Source of the DNA: Shimia sp051201625
Lineage (GTDB): Bacteria > Pseudomonadota > Alphaproteobacteria > Rhodobacterales > Rhodobacteraceae
Assembly: GCF_051201625.1 (NCBI RefSeq)
Contig: NZ_CP179203.1
Span: forward strand, 3,968,001 to 4,032,000
Direction: 5' to 3'
Length of the DNA: 64,000 nt
The notes beneath the pieces are model-generated. The model ran no database searches. It was given only the letters and a program-made list of their open reading frames with translations, and had not been told where the DNA came from. The position numbers and the translations under genes are program-made. Of this stretch, positions 9,240 through 18,345 are shown in pieces (the first letter of the stretch is position 1; each line of letters begins with the position of its first letter).

Positions 9240-9788
9240 ATGGGCGAGAAAGAAAAGGCCGAAGATCAGGCCACAGAAATGACTGAGGATCTTTTAGTTG
9301 GATTTAAGGGGTCGCGAGAGGAAGGGCACAACGTCAGTCTGACCCGCAAGGATAGCCTGCAAAAGATTTTCAACACCACAGACAAGTTTCAAGGCCCAGC
9401 GTATCTAAATCAGTGCCTGATGGTCCTGTCAGACCTTGAGAGTGGCGACAACGAGGCCAATGACCAACGATCCTTTATGCTTGCGGTTATTCACGAGATG
9501 GCCCCCAAAGATCCGGTAGAGCGCATATTGGCTGTGCAGATGGCTGCAACGCACCTGACGACTATCAGATCGGCAAGCCGCCTTGCGCACTCAACCACTC
9601 TTCAGATGCGATAGATCAACGGCAATGGCTTCAACAAGCTGGCGCGTACGTTCACCGCACAAACGGAAGCCCTGAGAAAGTACCGCAACGGCAGCAAACA
9701 GACCATCACAGTGCCGCACGTGAACGTCGAGGAGGTGGGCCAAGCCATTGTTGGCAATGTCGCTTCACGGGGTAAGGACGAAAAGTGA
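9240..9788 (+). pseudogene. Phage-type hypothetical gene with an internal amber stop
   Basis: The frame from the ATG at 9240 runs 124 codons to TAG at 9612-9614, then continues open in the same frame to TGA at 9786-9788, giving 182 codons in all. The part after the stop is coding-like (FNKLARTFTAQTEALRKYR, ending in a region with GQAIVGNV). It resembles small proteins that sit just before HGGxG proteins in Rhodobacterales phage-like clusters, as here. The simplest reading is a single nonsense mutation. Suppression or read-through is possible but unsupported. Molecular function is not known to me. Confidence 0.6.
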
Positions 9789-9798
9789 CGTTACCCCC

Positions 9799-10032
9799 AT
9801 GAGCAGCATGAAAGAGGCCCACAATTCGCCTCGATGCACAGCCAAATCCAAGCGCACAGGCTTTAGGTGCAAGGGGCCAGCAATGCGGGGTTGGACTGTC
9901 TGCCGATCCCATGGTGCAGGCGACGGGCATCAATCAGGGGCAGCAAATCCCAGATGGAAACACGGCGCACGCTCTGTTGACTCAACTGCAATGCGCAAGA
10001 CAATCAATGACCTGCTGCGAATGAGTAGGTAA
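9799..10032 (+). CDS. HGGxG-type phage-associated small protein
   Basis: A 77-residue basic protein starting at MSSMKEAHNSPRCTAKSKRT. It has a Cys-rich N-terminal part (CTAKSKRTGFRCKG, then CRSHGAGDG) followed by a Gly/Asn/Arg-rich stretch ending in KHGARS. The HGxGxG plus spaced-Cys layout is a recognised small-protein type in alphaproteobacterial phages and plasmids, with no known biochemical role. The start at 9799 follows the previous stop by 10 bp; an earlier in-frame ATG at 9748 would overlap the upstream gene. The length looks complete, so it may be the only intact member of the phage remnant. Confidence 0.6.
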   Translation: MSSMKEAHNSPRCTAKSKRTGFRCKGPAMRGWTVCRSHGAGDGHQSGAANPRWKHGARSVDSTAMRKTINDLLRMSR

Positions 10033-10230
10033 TTAGACGCGCAGATTGAGTAGCAGCACAGGCCATGTAAGGCCCCAACTACGTCAGGCTGGTCGGTTTC
10101 ACGGTGCTAAAATTATTAGATTACGCATTCTTGCGCCCAAGATCATCATTCCGATGGACCAAACGCCGATCATATACTAGCCTTCAGATCGGGCCACTCA
10201 ACTTTGGGAAACCCAGCCACTGGGTGAGTT

Positions 10231-10908
10231 GTGAAACAGTGTGTAGAAAAGTTTGAGGTGAGCGTGAAGGACAGTTGGATTGTCGCTTTCTGGGCAAAGG
10301 TTTTCTTTTTTCTTGGCAAACTCTCCCTATTTGCTTTGCTGAAATGGCTTCTAAGGAACCGACCTTCATATGGATTTGTGGAATACTACGTAACGTTCCA
10401 AACGTTTTTGGCGCTTCTGACGTTTATCATAACTTCAAGCCGCCACGAGGAGCCCACGAATAGACTCCTTTTTTGCCTGATACTTTACGGAGGCTTTCGC
10501 GTCTTTGAAACAGTTGTTTATCAGGTAAATGTCCTGATGTTCGATGAGTTCCGTGCATTCGTTGCTGGCAAAGCATACAAGGTCAGAAGCTTTCGACGTT
10601 TGGTGTTGCTTCTTCTTCATAATTACTTCGAGATTATGTGCTGGTTTGGCGTTTTTTATACGTTCTTTTACCGTTCAGGCGACATCAGCACTTCAGGAGT
10701 GCCCATTGAATTCTTCACAATATTTAGAGAATGCCTACTAATGATGATTTCGTTCGGCCCTGAAAGTAACGAGGCCAATAACTCTATTGGTGTAATCGTG
10801 TTGACCATTCATAGCTTTGTTGGAATTTTTATGACCGTCATGGTTCTCGGTCGGTTTTTAGCTTTGCTTCCCACGCCGGAAAGCCATGACGAGATGGATA
10901 ATCGATAA
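10231..10908 (+). CDS. Multi-spanning membrane protein, ion-channel-like C-terminus
   Basis: 225 residues, GTG start. Hydrophobic segments fall at about residues 17-40, 48-66, 75-95, 125-145 and 183-210. The last two flank a re-entrant-like stretch (FRECLLMMISFGPES), and the protein ends in LGRFLALLPTPES. The arrangement of membrane helix, short loop and membrane helix resembles two-TM potassium-channel modules. However, the selectivity-filter TVGYG sequence is absent, so conduction of potassium is doubtful. No neighbour suggests a role. It lies within the tRNA-Phe-bounded accessory region. Confidence 0.55.
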   Translation: MKQCVEKFEVSVKDSWIVAFWAKVFFFLGKLSLFALLKWLLRNRPSYGFVEYYVTFQTFLALLTFIITSSRHEEPTNRLLFCLILYGGFRVFETVVYQVNVLMFDEFRAFVAGKAYKVRSFRRLVLLLLHNYFEIMCWFGVFYTFFYRSGDISTSGVPIEFFTIFRECLLMMISFGPESNEANNSIGVIVLTIHSFVGIFMTVMVLGRFLALLPTPESHDEMDNR

Positions 10909-11162
10909 ATCCGCAATCGAACTTAGGAGAGAAGGGCAGAACTAAACCTGCCTATCAACACATCAATGCCGCAAGAGGACGGTTATGGCAAACACGGGAA
11001 ATCGTTATTGAAGTCATGCTCCTTCGTTGGTGAAGCATGGGCCAGATTACTCACACAGAAAAGATCGGACACTTTCGATGGTAGCGATGTATTCCTGGCC
11101 TTCTGTCTTAAACGGGTACGAGAACCTGTTTTTAAAAAGTGATAATAGGAGCGAAGTTTAAC

Positions 11163-12179
11163 ATGAAGGTTATTCACATTGGGTTAGGGAAAACAGGAAC
11201 TACTTCCACACAAAGATACGTTTTTCCTCATTTATCCACTTTAGTAAATATTGAATATAATCCATATAGTCTCTGACAAGAATTAAGGAAAGACATCGCT
11301 TTTGAGTGTGATGACTACTTTCGGAAAAACTTGCGTACAGTCGTAGATAGTTATCAAAACTTGTTAATTAGCTTAGAGAGTTTAGCCAGTACTAATCCTC
11401 ATTTTTGGCAAGAGCGTGCTGACAAAAATAGAGATATATTTGGGGAGGATGCGGTTATCCTCCTAACATTGCGTGAACCCCTAAGCTATTTGAAAAGTGT
11501 TTATCAACAAACAATTCATCAAGGAATGGTGCGTCCGCCTCATGAATTTTTTTGTTCCTCGGAGGAATATAAGCGTCTTGAGAGTTTGGTGGCAAAGTCA
11601 AAATTAGAATTATACGATATAGAAAAATTAGATTATAATTGGTTAATAAATCTATATCGCGATCGCTTTAAAAACGTAATTGTTGTTACCCCAAAACATT
11701 TAAAATCTCTTAAATTTATTCAAAATTTATATAATTTATCAAATGAAGATTACACAAGCTTAAAATTGAAGGCTGACAGTGCAAAGATTGCTAACAAATC
11801 GTATTCGTCTTCTGCCATGCGGCTTACTTTCATTAGAGAAAGAATTTTGAAAAAATTTGGTGTCACAACATTGGCTTTGAATAATTTACATGCAAGAGAT
11901 CGTGAACTATTATTGTTGAATGATCAAAAAGGTTTTATTGCTCTAAAACCGGAATTAGCACAGGGTTTGTTAACAAAATTTTATAACTTGGTCAATTGGC
12001 GCTGGTTAATGCAAAACGGTCTACCACGTTTGATTCCGTATAAGCCATACAAGCTACCCGAAGATATAAAAATGCCCGAAGAACTTTACCTTTCATGCAT
12101 CACAGTGTTGGAGCAAGAGGAAAAAAAGTTAGATGACATAATCTATACTAATGCTGAGCTGCTTAAGGGGTATTTATGA
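11163..12179 (+). pseudogene. Sulfotransferase-like gene interrupted by an in-frame TGA
   Basis: A good ribosome site (AGGAGCG) precedes the ATG at 11163. The first residues, MKVIHIGLGKTGTTSTQRYV, form the PAPS-binding P-loop of sulfotransferases. A TGA at 11274-11276 stops the frame after 37 codons. It then stays open to 12179, giving 338 codons in total. The downstream part keeps a second family-like block (FGEDAVILLTLREPLSYLKS, similar to the 3'-phosphate-binding region). The DNA is much more AT-rich than the flanks, pointing to transfer. Its stop overlaps the start of a related broken gene (ATGA), so the two were probably translated together. The acceptor is unknown. Confidence 0.72.
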
Positions 12180-13197
12180 GTATAGTACGGCGTGAGAATT
12201 TAAATAGAAAGATAATTCACATCGGCATGGGAAAGAACGGCTCAACTTATCTTCAAAGGTGGGTTTTTCCGTTTTTGTGTGAACGCTATGGTATCGAATA
12301 TAATCCAACGGAATTCGATGTTTTGCGGAAACTTTGATTATCAGAGCCGACAGAGAATTTAGAAAATTTAAGAAAAAAGTTTTAGACAGTGATGTTCTGA
12401 TTAGTTCGGAATTATTAATAGGTTGGAACCCTCGGGACTGGGAAGAATACGCCGAAAAAAATCTTGAAATATTTGGTGAGGACGCAACGATTTTTATATT
12501 TATCCGAGATGCTGCATCTTATTTAACAGAAGTATACCGGCAAAAAGTTTCTGAGGGTCTCATACAAACACCAAGTGATTTTTTTGTTTCTTCAGAAGAA
12601 TATGAAAAGTTAAAAGATTTTATGTCAAAGATTGGTGTGCTTTAATTCGATTTAGAGTCCTTCTGTTACAAGCGACTCGAGCGAATATACCGGTCAAGGT
12701 TTGATAACGTCTATTTGCTGCCTATAACGGCATTAAATTGCCAGATAACATGGTGCAGTATCCTCGGATAAAGTAAACTCGATTATAGTTTCCCGAAAAA
12801 AACAAGTAATATGTCTTTTTCAAGATTTGCAGTAAAACTCACTTTTCTACGATATAATGTGTTTCGCTTTTTTGGTGGAAGGCCTATTAGTTCCACTGAT
12901 TTTGAGTATTTACTGCCCAGAATGTAATCGTCATCTGGACAAAGTTTCAAAACGCTGTCGAAGCGTCAAAAACTCGTTGAGCTACCTGTTCGAATTAGGC
13001 ATAGATTACTTAAGCCGTGGAAATGGTGGATGCAAACTATTGTAGACCGGATGGTTCCCTGTTCAAAATATGAGATTGATTTTACAGCACTCCCGGCAAA
13101 GACTGGAACGGCCGTTAATCAGAAATTTTATAATGACTTGGTTATGAAATATTATGAGCGTTTACGGACAGATGACTCGGGCAACTCAGCCCTGTAG
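12176..13197 (+). pseudogene. Second sulfotransferase-like gene, heavily decayed
   Basis: Begins by ATGA overlap with the preceding copy and repeats its layout. The P-loop block is HIGMGKNGSTYLQR. A frameshift follows near 12332-12337, then an open part (12334-12645) with FGEDATIFIFIRDAASYL. Further frame changes come after that, and FDLESFCYKRLERIYRSRF and KPWKWWMQTIVDRMVP can still be matched to the first copy. It ends near the TAG at 13195-13197. Several independent lesions mean it is dead. The tandem pair probably arose by duplication or came in together as one AT-rich cassette. Confidence 0.65.
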
Positions 13198-13319
13198 TCA
13201 CGATTGAAAGTGGGACCATGAAAGACGTTCAAACTCATTTATCCCGGTGTCCGTCGTCAGGGTTTTTGGGACCAAGAGCGGGCTAACCTAAGAGAGTTTG
13301 GCTCGTCTAGTTGGTTTGA

Positions 13320-13514
13320 TTATGCGGCGCGCTGGCGGTGATGCAAGCGGCGCGTTTCGAGTGTCTTTCGTTTGATCCTTTCTCGTTGCTTCAGAATGGC
13401 TTTGTCACGGCCGAAGTAGACGTCGGCAGGTGTGACGTTGTTGATGCTCTCGTGATAGCGCTGGTGGTTGTAATGAACTGGAAGCAATTTGGCGAACATA
13501 CCATCTAAATTTGG
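13320..13514 (-). pseudogene. IS3-family transposase C-terminal fragment
   Basis: The minus-strand frame reads PNLDGMFAKLLPVHYNHQRY, HESINNVTPADVYFGRDKAI and then a basic tail ending in HHRQRAA. This is the end of the DDE integrase core of IS3-family transposases (the YN..RYHESL.N.TPADVYFG block). Only about 65 codons remain, and a stop lies in frame upstream. The rest of the element is not found nearby. Confidence 0.85.
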
Positions 13515-13820
13515 CGTGAGGAAGGGTCAAGAGAGCGAGCGGTGAAAAGATGGGAGAAACCATGTCTGAGGCCAAAAGACATATAGAGCAAAAACAATGT
13601 GTTGTGAGCTATAATCGTATGCGCCAATGACTGACGCGGTGATCTACGCTGAGCGCCTACAGGCAGGCGGTACAGGTGCCATAGGTGCCTTGCACAAGCC
13701 TGTTGCAACTGTATTCCCTCAATCCCGGCTGACCGTGAAACTTTTGGGGGACTAATTGGGGGACCGCGCAGAGCAAATCGGCCCTATCCCACTGTTAATG
13801 CAGTATTTTCTTTGTAAAAG
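13515..13820. other. Non-coding stretch beside the tRNA with a doubled GGGGGAC
   Basis: No convincing gene is present. Two direct copies of GGGGGAC lie at 13746-13752 and 13758-13764, 12 bp apart, about 57 bp from the tRNA 3' end. In tRNA-integrated elements the segment just inside the tRNA usually carries the integrase gene and its binding sites. No integrase is visible here, so if one existed it has been lost. Confidence 0.4.
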
Positions 13821-13895
13821 TGGTGCCCGGGGGCGGAATCGAACCACCGACACGAGGATTTTCAGTCCACTGCTCTACCCCTGAGCTACCCGGGC
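13821..13895 (-). tRNA. tRNA-Phe (anticodon GAA), CCA encoded
   Basis: A 75-nt cloverleaf on the minus strand: acceptor GCCCGGG pairs with CCCGGGC, D-stem GCTC with GAGC, and T-stem GGTGG with CCGCC around TTCGATT. The anticodon loop is CTGAAAA (GAA, Phe). The 3' CCA is genomic. The anticodon stem GTGGA/TCCTC has one T-T mismatch at pair 28-42. The 3' end marks the right edge of the accessory region. Confidence 0.95.
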
Positions 13896-14213
13896 ATGGG
13901 GAACGTCTTGCGTTCGGATTGCGCGGTTTTATGTCAGGGCGGAGGGTGTGTCCAGAGGAATTCGCGAAATTTTTGGGGAAGTTACAGTCGATACGCGACA
14001 GCGCTCTAATTCCACATCGATCAAGCCTAAATAACCCAGTTGTCGCGAAGGCTAGGCCACACAGGCAATTGCTCGCATCGGATAGGGTTTAGACGCTAAA
14101 TTAGAGTGATGTCTGTTGCAGAATGAAGGGTAGGTCCGCTCAATTTTGCTTTCCTCACTGTTTTGCATACACTCGGAGATTGTACAACGCTGACTATTGA
14201 AAGACAGAAAGAA
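13896..14213. other. Intergenic region between tRNA-Phe and the aminotransferase gene
   Basis: About 318 bp that must hold the tRNA promoter (minus strand) and the promoter of the aminotransferase gene (plus strand). I do not recognise a regulator site, riboswitch or strong hairpin. Reading frames that cross the tRNA here are artefacts. Confidence 0.5.
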
Positions 14214-15149
14214 ATGAGCACGCCAGGCCACACAACACACGACGCCGAAGAAGACCAACGGAACAAAGATATCAAGATCTATGTCAACGGTGATATAGTT
14301 CATCGTGATAAGGCTTTGGTGTCTGTATACGATAGCGGCTTCATGCTTGGCGATGGTATGTGGGAAGGCATGCGTCTTCACAACGGTGTCTGGGCGTTTT
14401 TTGACGAGCACATGGATCGGTTTTATGCCTCTTGTAAAAGCGTGTCGCTAAGCATCAACTTGTCTAGAAGTGCATTACTTGATGAGCTTAACCGGACCGC
14501 ACGGGCGAATAAAATGACGCACAATGTACACTGCCGCCTGATGCTGACACGAGGTGTAAAGGATAAACCTTTTCAGCATCCTAAATTGAGCCGATCGGGT
14601 CCCACCTTGGTAATGATCCTTGAACATTCCAAGCCAGTAGACAGCCTGCACTCGACCGGTATTCGCCTCGCCACAGTGCCACAAGTCCGTGGCTTACCAA
14701 TGAGCCAGGATGCAAAACTTAACAGCCATTCAAAACTTAACTGTATCATTGGGTGCCTCCAGGCTGAGCAGGCAGGTGCGGACGAAGGGCTAATGCTTGA
14801 TCCGCACGGTTTCGTGAATACCACAAATGCTTGTAATTTCTTTATTGTCAGAAAGGGAGAGGTCTGGACGTCTACAGGCGACTATTGCATGAATGGAATT
14901 ACACGAGACAAAGTAATCCAACTTTGCAAAAAAAACGACATTCCAATTTTTGAAAAAAACTTCTCATTATATGAAGCCTACGGCGCTGACGAAGCTTTTT
15001 TGACAGGCACTTTTGGCGCACAAACTCAAGTTGCGTCTATTGACGGAAAACAGATAGGTGATGGCGAGCGCCCGATCACAGAGCGGATACAGTCTCTGTA
15101 TAAAAAACTTATCCTCAAACATACGGGTTCAAAGAAACCTGAGAACTAA
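14214..15149 (+). CDS. Class IV aminotransferase family protein, PLP lysine apparently absent
   Basis: 311 residues with the fold-type IV PLP-enzyme pattern: YVNGDIVHRDKALVSVYDSG near the N-terminus, a middle block AGADEGLMLDPHGFVNTT, and NGITRDKVI then FLTGTFGAQTQ towards the end, as in D-amino-acid or branched-chain aminotransferases. Counting back from AGADEG, the residue that is the Schiff-base lysine in D-alanine aminotransferase is Asn here (N170, in AKLNSHSKLN), with lysines two before and four after. So the catalytic identity is open. The start at 14214 removes an unlikely 17-residue leader; a longer start exists at 14163. It is monocistronic and converges on kynureninase. Confidence 0.72.
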   Translation: MSTPGHTTHDAEEDQRNKDIKIYVNGDIVHRDKALVSVYDSGFMLGDGMWEGMRLHNGVWAFFDEHMDRFYASCKSVSLSINLSRSALLDELNRTARANKMTHNVHCRLMLTRGVKDKPFQHPKLSRSGPTLVMILEHSKPVDSLHSTGIRLATVPQVRGLPMSQDAKLNSHSKLNCIIGCLQAEQAGADEGLMLDPHGFVNTTNACNFFIVRKGEVWTSTGDYCMNGITRDKVIQLCKKNDIPIFEKNFSLYEAYGADEAFLTGTFGAQTQVASIDGKQIGDGERPITERIQSLYKKLILKHTGSKKPEN

Positions 15150-15249
15150 ATCAAGATGCCAACGGGCCGTTAATGCAGATGGAAAAACGCCACTATAAGT
15201 TCCTGTAAGCTATCCAGCCCGTCGCTCGCAGCATAAGCTCGCTTTGAGC

Positions 15250-16443
15250 TCAGGTAACTCGCGCAACCTTTTGGTATTTCGGATCACGCCAAAGCTCTTG
15301 TCCCAACACCTGCTCCAAGACTTTAGCAGCGCTAACGACGTCGTCCTCATCCAAATACAAAGGGGTAAAGCCAAACCGCATGATGTTGGGCGCACGAAAA
15401 TCTCCAATTACGCCCCGATCAATGATTGCCTGCATCGCTGAGTAGCCATGCTCGAATGCAAATGACACTTGTGACCCTCGCAGTGCTGGATCACGCGGCG
15501 AGGCAAGCGACAACTGCGGGCAACGGGCCTCAACTTCAGAGATGAACCGTTCAGACAACCGCACCGAAGCCGCTCGGACCTCAGCTTGATCGACACCCTC
15601 CCATGCCTTCAATGCTTCCTGCAAAATTGCCATTTGAACTACTGAGGGTGTACCGACGCGCATGCGCTCGATTGACATTGCAGGGCGATAATCTTGCTCC
15701 ATCGCAAACGGTGCATCATGCCCTTGCCAGCCCGCTAAAGCCGGCGAGATATTCATCACCAAATCTGGCCGCACGTAGATAAATGCTGGAGCGCCGGGTC
15801 CACCATTGAAGTACTTATAAGTACACCCCACTGCAAATTCTGCGTTAGTGGCTGTAAGGTGGACCGGCACCGCACCTGCTGAATGGGCCAAATCCCAGAT
15901 CATCACCGCACCAACACTGTGGGCGCGACGCGTGATAGACATCATATCATGCATTCGCCCAGTCCGGTAATCGACCTGCGTTAACATAACCACGGCGACG
16001 TCTGTTGTGATAGCATCCATAACGTCTTCGGGTGCAGGTGTAAGTAATTCATGACTCTTTGAAACCGTCCGTATTAGCCCCTGCGCCATATACAAATCGT
16101 TTGGAAAGTTACCACTATCTGACAGGATCACTCGCCGATCTGGCCGCATGTCCAAAGCAGCCGCCAAAGCCTGATATAATTTGATCGATAAGGTGTCACC
16201 TGTTGCCACAGAACCAACTGGCGCACCCATAAGTCCAGCAAGCGTGTCACCAACAACCTGAGGCAAAGCCATCCATCCGGCAGTGTTCCAAGCGCGTATC
16301 AGCTGCCGGCCCCATTCCTCGGCTATCACATTTTGGGCACGCTCCGCAGCCCCCTTCGGCAAAACTCCCAGAGAGTTTCCGTTCAGATAAATTACGTCCG
16401 CAGGAATATCAAACAGCTCTTTTCTTGGTAAGGAAATTTCCAT
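15250..16443 (-). CDS. kynU: Kynureninase
   Basis: 397 residues, the usual kynureninase length. It is a PLP enzyme that cleaves L-kynurenine to anthranilate and alanine in tryptophan breakdown. Visible features are LNGNSLGVLPK near the N-terminus, IWDLAHSAGAVP (Asp184 and His187, PLP-contacting) and the lysine block GCTYKYFNGGPGAPAF with K210 as the Schiff base. The C-terminal RAPNIMRFGFTPLY is also typical. No tryptophan dioxygenase or formamidase gene is next to it, so the other steps would be encoded elsewhere. It is convergent with the aminotransferase-like gene and divergent from the U32 gene. Confidence 0.92.
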   Translation of the reverse strand: MEISLPRKELFDIPADVIYLNGNSLGVLPKGAAERAQNVIAEEWGRQLIRAWNTAGWMALPQVVGDTLAGLMGAPVGSVATGDTLSIKLYQALAAALDMRPDRRVILSDSGNFPNDLYMAQGLIRTVSKSHELLTPAPEDVMDAITTDVAVVMLTQVDYRTGRMHDMMSITRRAHSVGAVMIWDLAHSAGAVPVHLTATNAEFAVGCTYKYFNGGPGAPAFIYVRPDLVMNISPALAGWQGHDAPFAMEQDYRPAMSIERMRVGTPSVVQMAILQEALKAWEGVDQAEVRAASVRLSERFISEVEARCPQLSLASPRDPALRGSQVSFAFEHGYSAMQAIIDRGVIGDFRAPNIMRFGFTPLYLDEDDVVSAAKVLEQVLGQELWRDPKYQKVARVT

Positions 16444-16636
16444 TTCTCATCCTTCTTGTTCGCACGTAGCCTAGGCTGACTAATATATTAACTAGCGGTA
16501 GCACGGTTGATTTTATAGTTACCACCCAAAATGGCTTGGACGGGCTAACGGTGTGAAACTGCCACGTCAATATCCGAGATTTGCCCCATGCGCGATTCCC
16601 GTGTATTAGGACGCTCTGATCCCGAAAGTACAAACC

Positions 16637-18292
16637 ATGACCCAACATAAATCTGAACTTCTGATGCCAGCCGGCAATTTGAGAAAACTGAAAATGGCCG
16701 TGCTTTATGGCGCAGACGCAGTCTATCTTGGGACACCAGATATGTCGCTCAGAACAAAGTCTGAGTTTTCGTTGGAGGATGTCATAAACGGCATAAACTT
16801 CTGTCACGAACACGGTAAAAGAGCTTATCTAACTCTAAATTTATTTAGCCATAACAAAGATATACCAAAACTTGATGAATATATCGACACAGTCAGAAAA
16901 GTGAAACCAGACGGACTGATTATTTCTGATCCCGGCGTGTTTCAATATGTTCAAAAGCGTGCGCCAGAGATCCCACTACACGTTTCAACTCAAGCCAACA
17001 TTGCATCGTGGCTCACAACACAATTCTGGCAGTCGCAAGGCGCTGATCTAGTAGTTCTCGCACGAGAAGTCTCGTTTCCTGAGTTGCGAGAAATCCGCGA
17101 AAAATGTCCAGATATCAAGCTCGAGACCTTTGTTCACGGTGCCATGTGCATGACCTATTCAGGTCGCTGCTTGCTCTCGAATTTTATGGCTGAGCGTGGA
17201 GCCAATCAAGGTAACTGCGCCAATTCCTGCCGTTGGAATTACAAATTCCATATGCGGCTCAAGGACGGAACCGTACAGGAATTGATTATCGATGAAGATA
17301 ATTTGCATATGTTTGAATTCCTTTTGGAAGAGGGCGTCCGACCCGGAGAATTTCTGCCAATCGAGGAGGATGAACGCGGTAGCTACATCCTCAATTCGAA
17401 AGACTTGTGCCTGATGCCAAAGCTTGACGACTATTTGCAGATTGGTGTCGACAGTTTGAAAGTAGAAGGACGTGGGAAGTCAGAGTATTATGCAGCCATT
17501 GTGGCTCGAGCCTACCGGATGGCCATCGATGATTATTACGCTGATCCAGAAAATTGGGATGCCTCAGTGTACATGGAAGAACTGGAAACGGTAGGAAATC
17601 GCGGATACACGCTCGCGTTTCACAAGGGCCGTCTGACCAATCTAGCTCATGGATATGAACAGACCCAAGCGATAGCGCAATGGGAATACGCCGGATTTGT
17701 CACTGAGGTGAAAGAGGATGCATTTTACGTTGAGGTAAAGAATAAGCTGGAGCCAGGCGATGTGCTTGAAATTGTGTCGCCGATTGCACGCAACACCATT
17801 TTATTGCGTGGGTACGATTACCAAATCGCCACTACAGGAGATCGAAAAGAGGTCATTCACGGCTCAACAAAAACGATAATACGTCTACCTTTTTCTTTCT
17901 TTGATCAAGAAAAGCTTATAGACCTCCGCACCAACTTCCCAGCATTTTCAGTCCTACGTAAAGAGCGAGCCCTGACGGAAGAGCAATGGAAACGCCTGCG
18001 ACTCGACAAAACGGCACTCACAATGGAAATCAAAGACTCAGCCAATGAAACCGCTTACCGGCGGCGGCGCGACGCTCTAGTCGATGCAATCGAATCTGAT
18101 ACGAACACACGCCGCTTCAAAACCAATCGGAAAGGCACCGAAGGGTGCTGTGGCAAAGGTTGCAACGGCTGCCTGATTTTCTGGCAAGACGACATGTACG
18201 CACATGCCCGTGAAGTGCTCCGGCAGCGTAAACAGGGTGCAATGCTGTCAAGAGCGGAGGCCAGCGATCTTAAACTTCCAGCGGCAGAATAA
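16637..18292 (+). CDS. U32 peptidase family protein, TrhP/YegQ-like
   Basis: 551 residues. The U32 signature is clear in LETFVHGAMCMTYSGRC, followed by more cysteines in GANQGNCANSCRW and by VDSLKVEGRGKSEYYAA. Members of this group with known roles act in RNA modification (for example TrhP in wobble-uridine hydroxylation), so a tRNA-modifying role is more likely than proteolysis. It is about 100 residues longer than E. coli YegQ. The extra C-terminal part holds a compact Cys cluster (GCCGKGCNGC), perhaps a metal or Fe-S site. A short hairpin after the stop may end transcription. Confidence 0.8.
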   Translation: MTQHKSELLMPAGNLRKLKMAVLYGADAVYLGTPDMSLRTKSEFSLEDVINGINFCHEHGKRAYLTLNLFSHNKDIPKLDEYIDTVRKVKPDGLIISDPGVFQYVQKRAPEIPLHVSTQANIASWLTTQFWQSQGADLVVLAREVSFPELREIREKCPDIKLETFVHGAMCMTYSGRCLLSNFMAERGANQGNCANSCRWNYKFHMRLKDGTVQELIIDEDNLHMFEFLLEEGVRPGEFLPIEEDERGSYILNSKDLCLMPKLDDYLQIGVDSLKVEGRGKSEYYAAIVARAYRMAIDDYYADPENWDASVYMEELETVGNRGYTLAFHKGRLTNLAHGYEQTQAIAQWEYAGFVTEVKEDAFYVEVKNKLEPGDVLEIVSPIARNTILLRGYDYQIATTGDRKEVIHGSTKTIIRLPFSFFDQEKLIDLRTNFPAFSVLRKERALTEEQWKRLRLDKTALTMEIKDSANETAYRRRRDALVDAIESDTNTRRFKTNRKGTEGCCGKGCNGCLIFWQDDMYAHAREVLRQRKQGAMLSRAEASDLKLPAAE

Positions 18293-18295
18293 CAC

Positions 18296-18323
18296 AAGCG
18301 GCTCTAATAGTATTGCCGCTTTT
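18296..18323 (+). terminator. Possible rho-independent terminator
   Basis: AAGCGGC and GCCGCTT form a 7-bp stem around a 12-nt loop, followed by a run of four T, 3 bp after the U32 stop. The T-run is short, so efficiency is uncertain. It separates two convergent transcription units. Confidence 0.5.
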
Positions 18324-18345
18324 CATGTCGGAGATTACCATACGC

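Noticed and set aside
9181..9240. Possible CRISPR array from the short repeats
   Set aside because: The repeats are 7 bp, directly adjacent and without spacers. No cas gene is in the window.
12857..13045. 62-codon plus-strand frame
   Set aside because: It lies inside the second sulfotransferase pseudogene and in a different frame from the matching blocks.
13820..14092. Apparent 90-codon plus-strand gene starting MVPGGGIEPPTRGF
   Set aside because: It is the antisense reading of the tRNA-Phe gene, a well-known annotation artefact.
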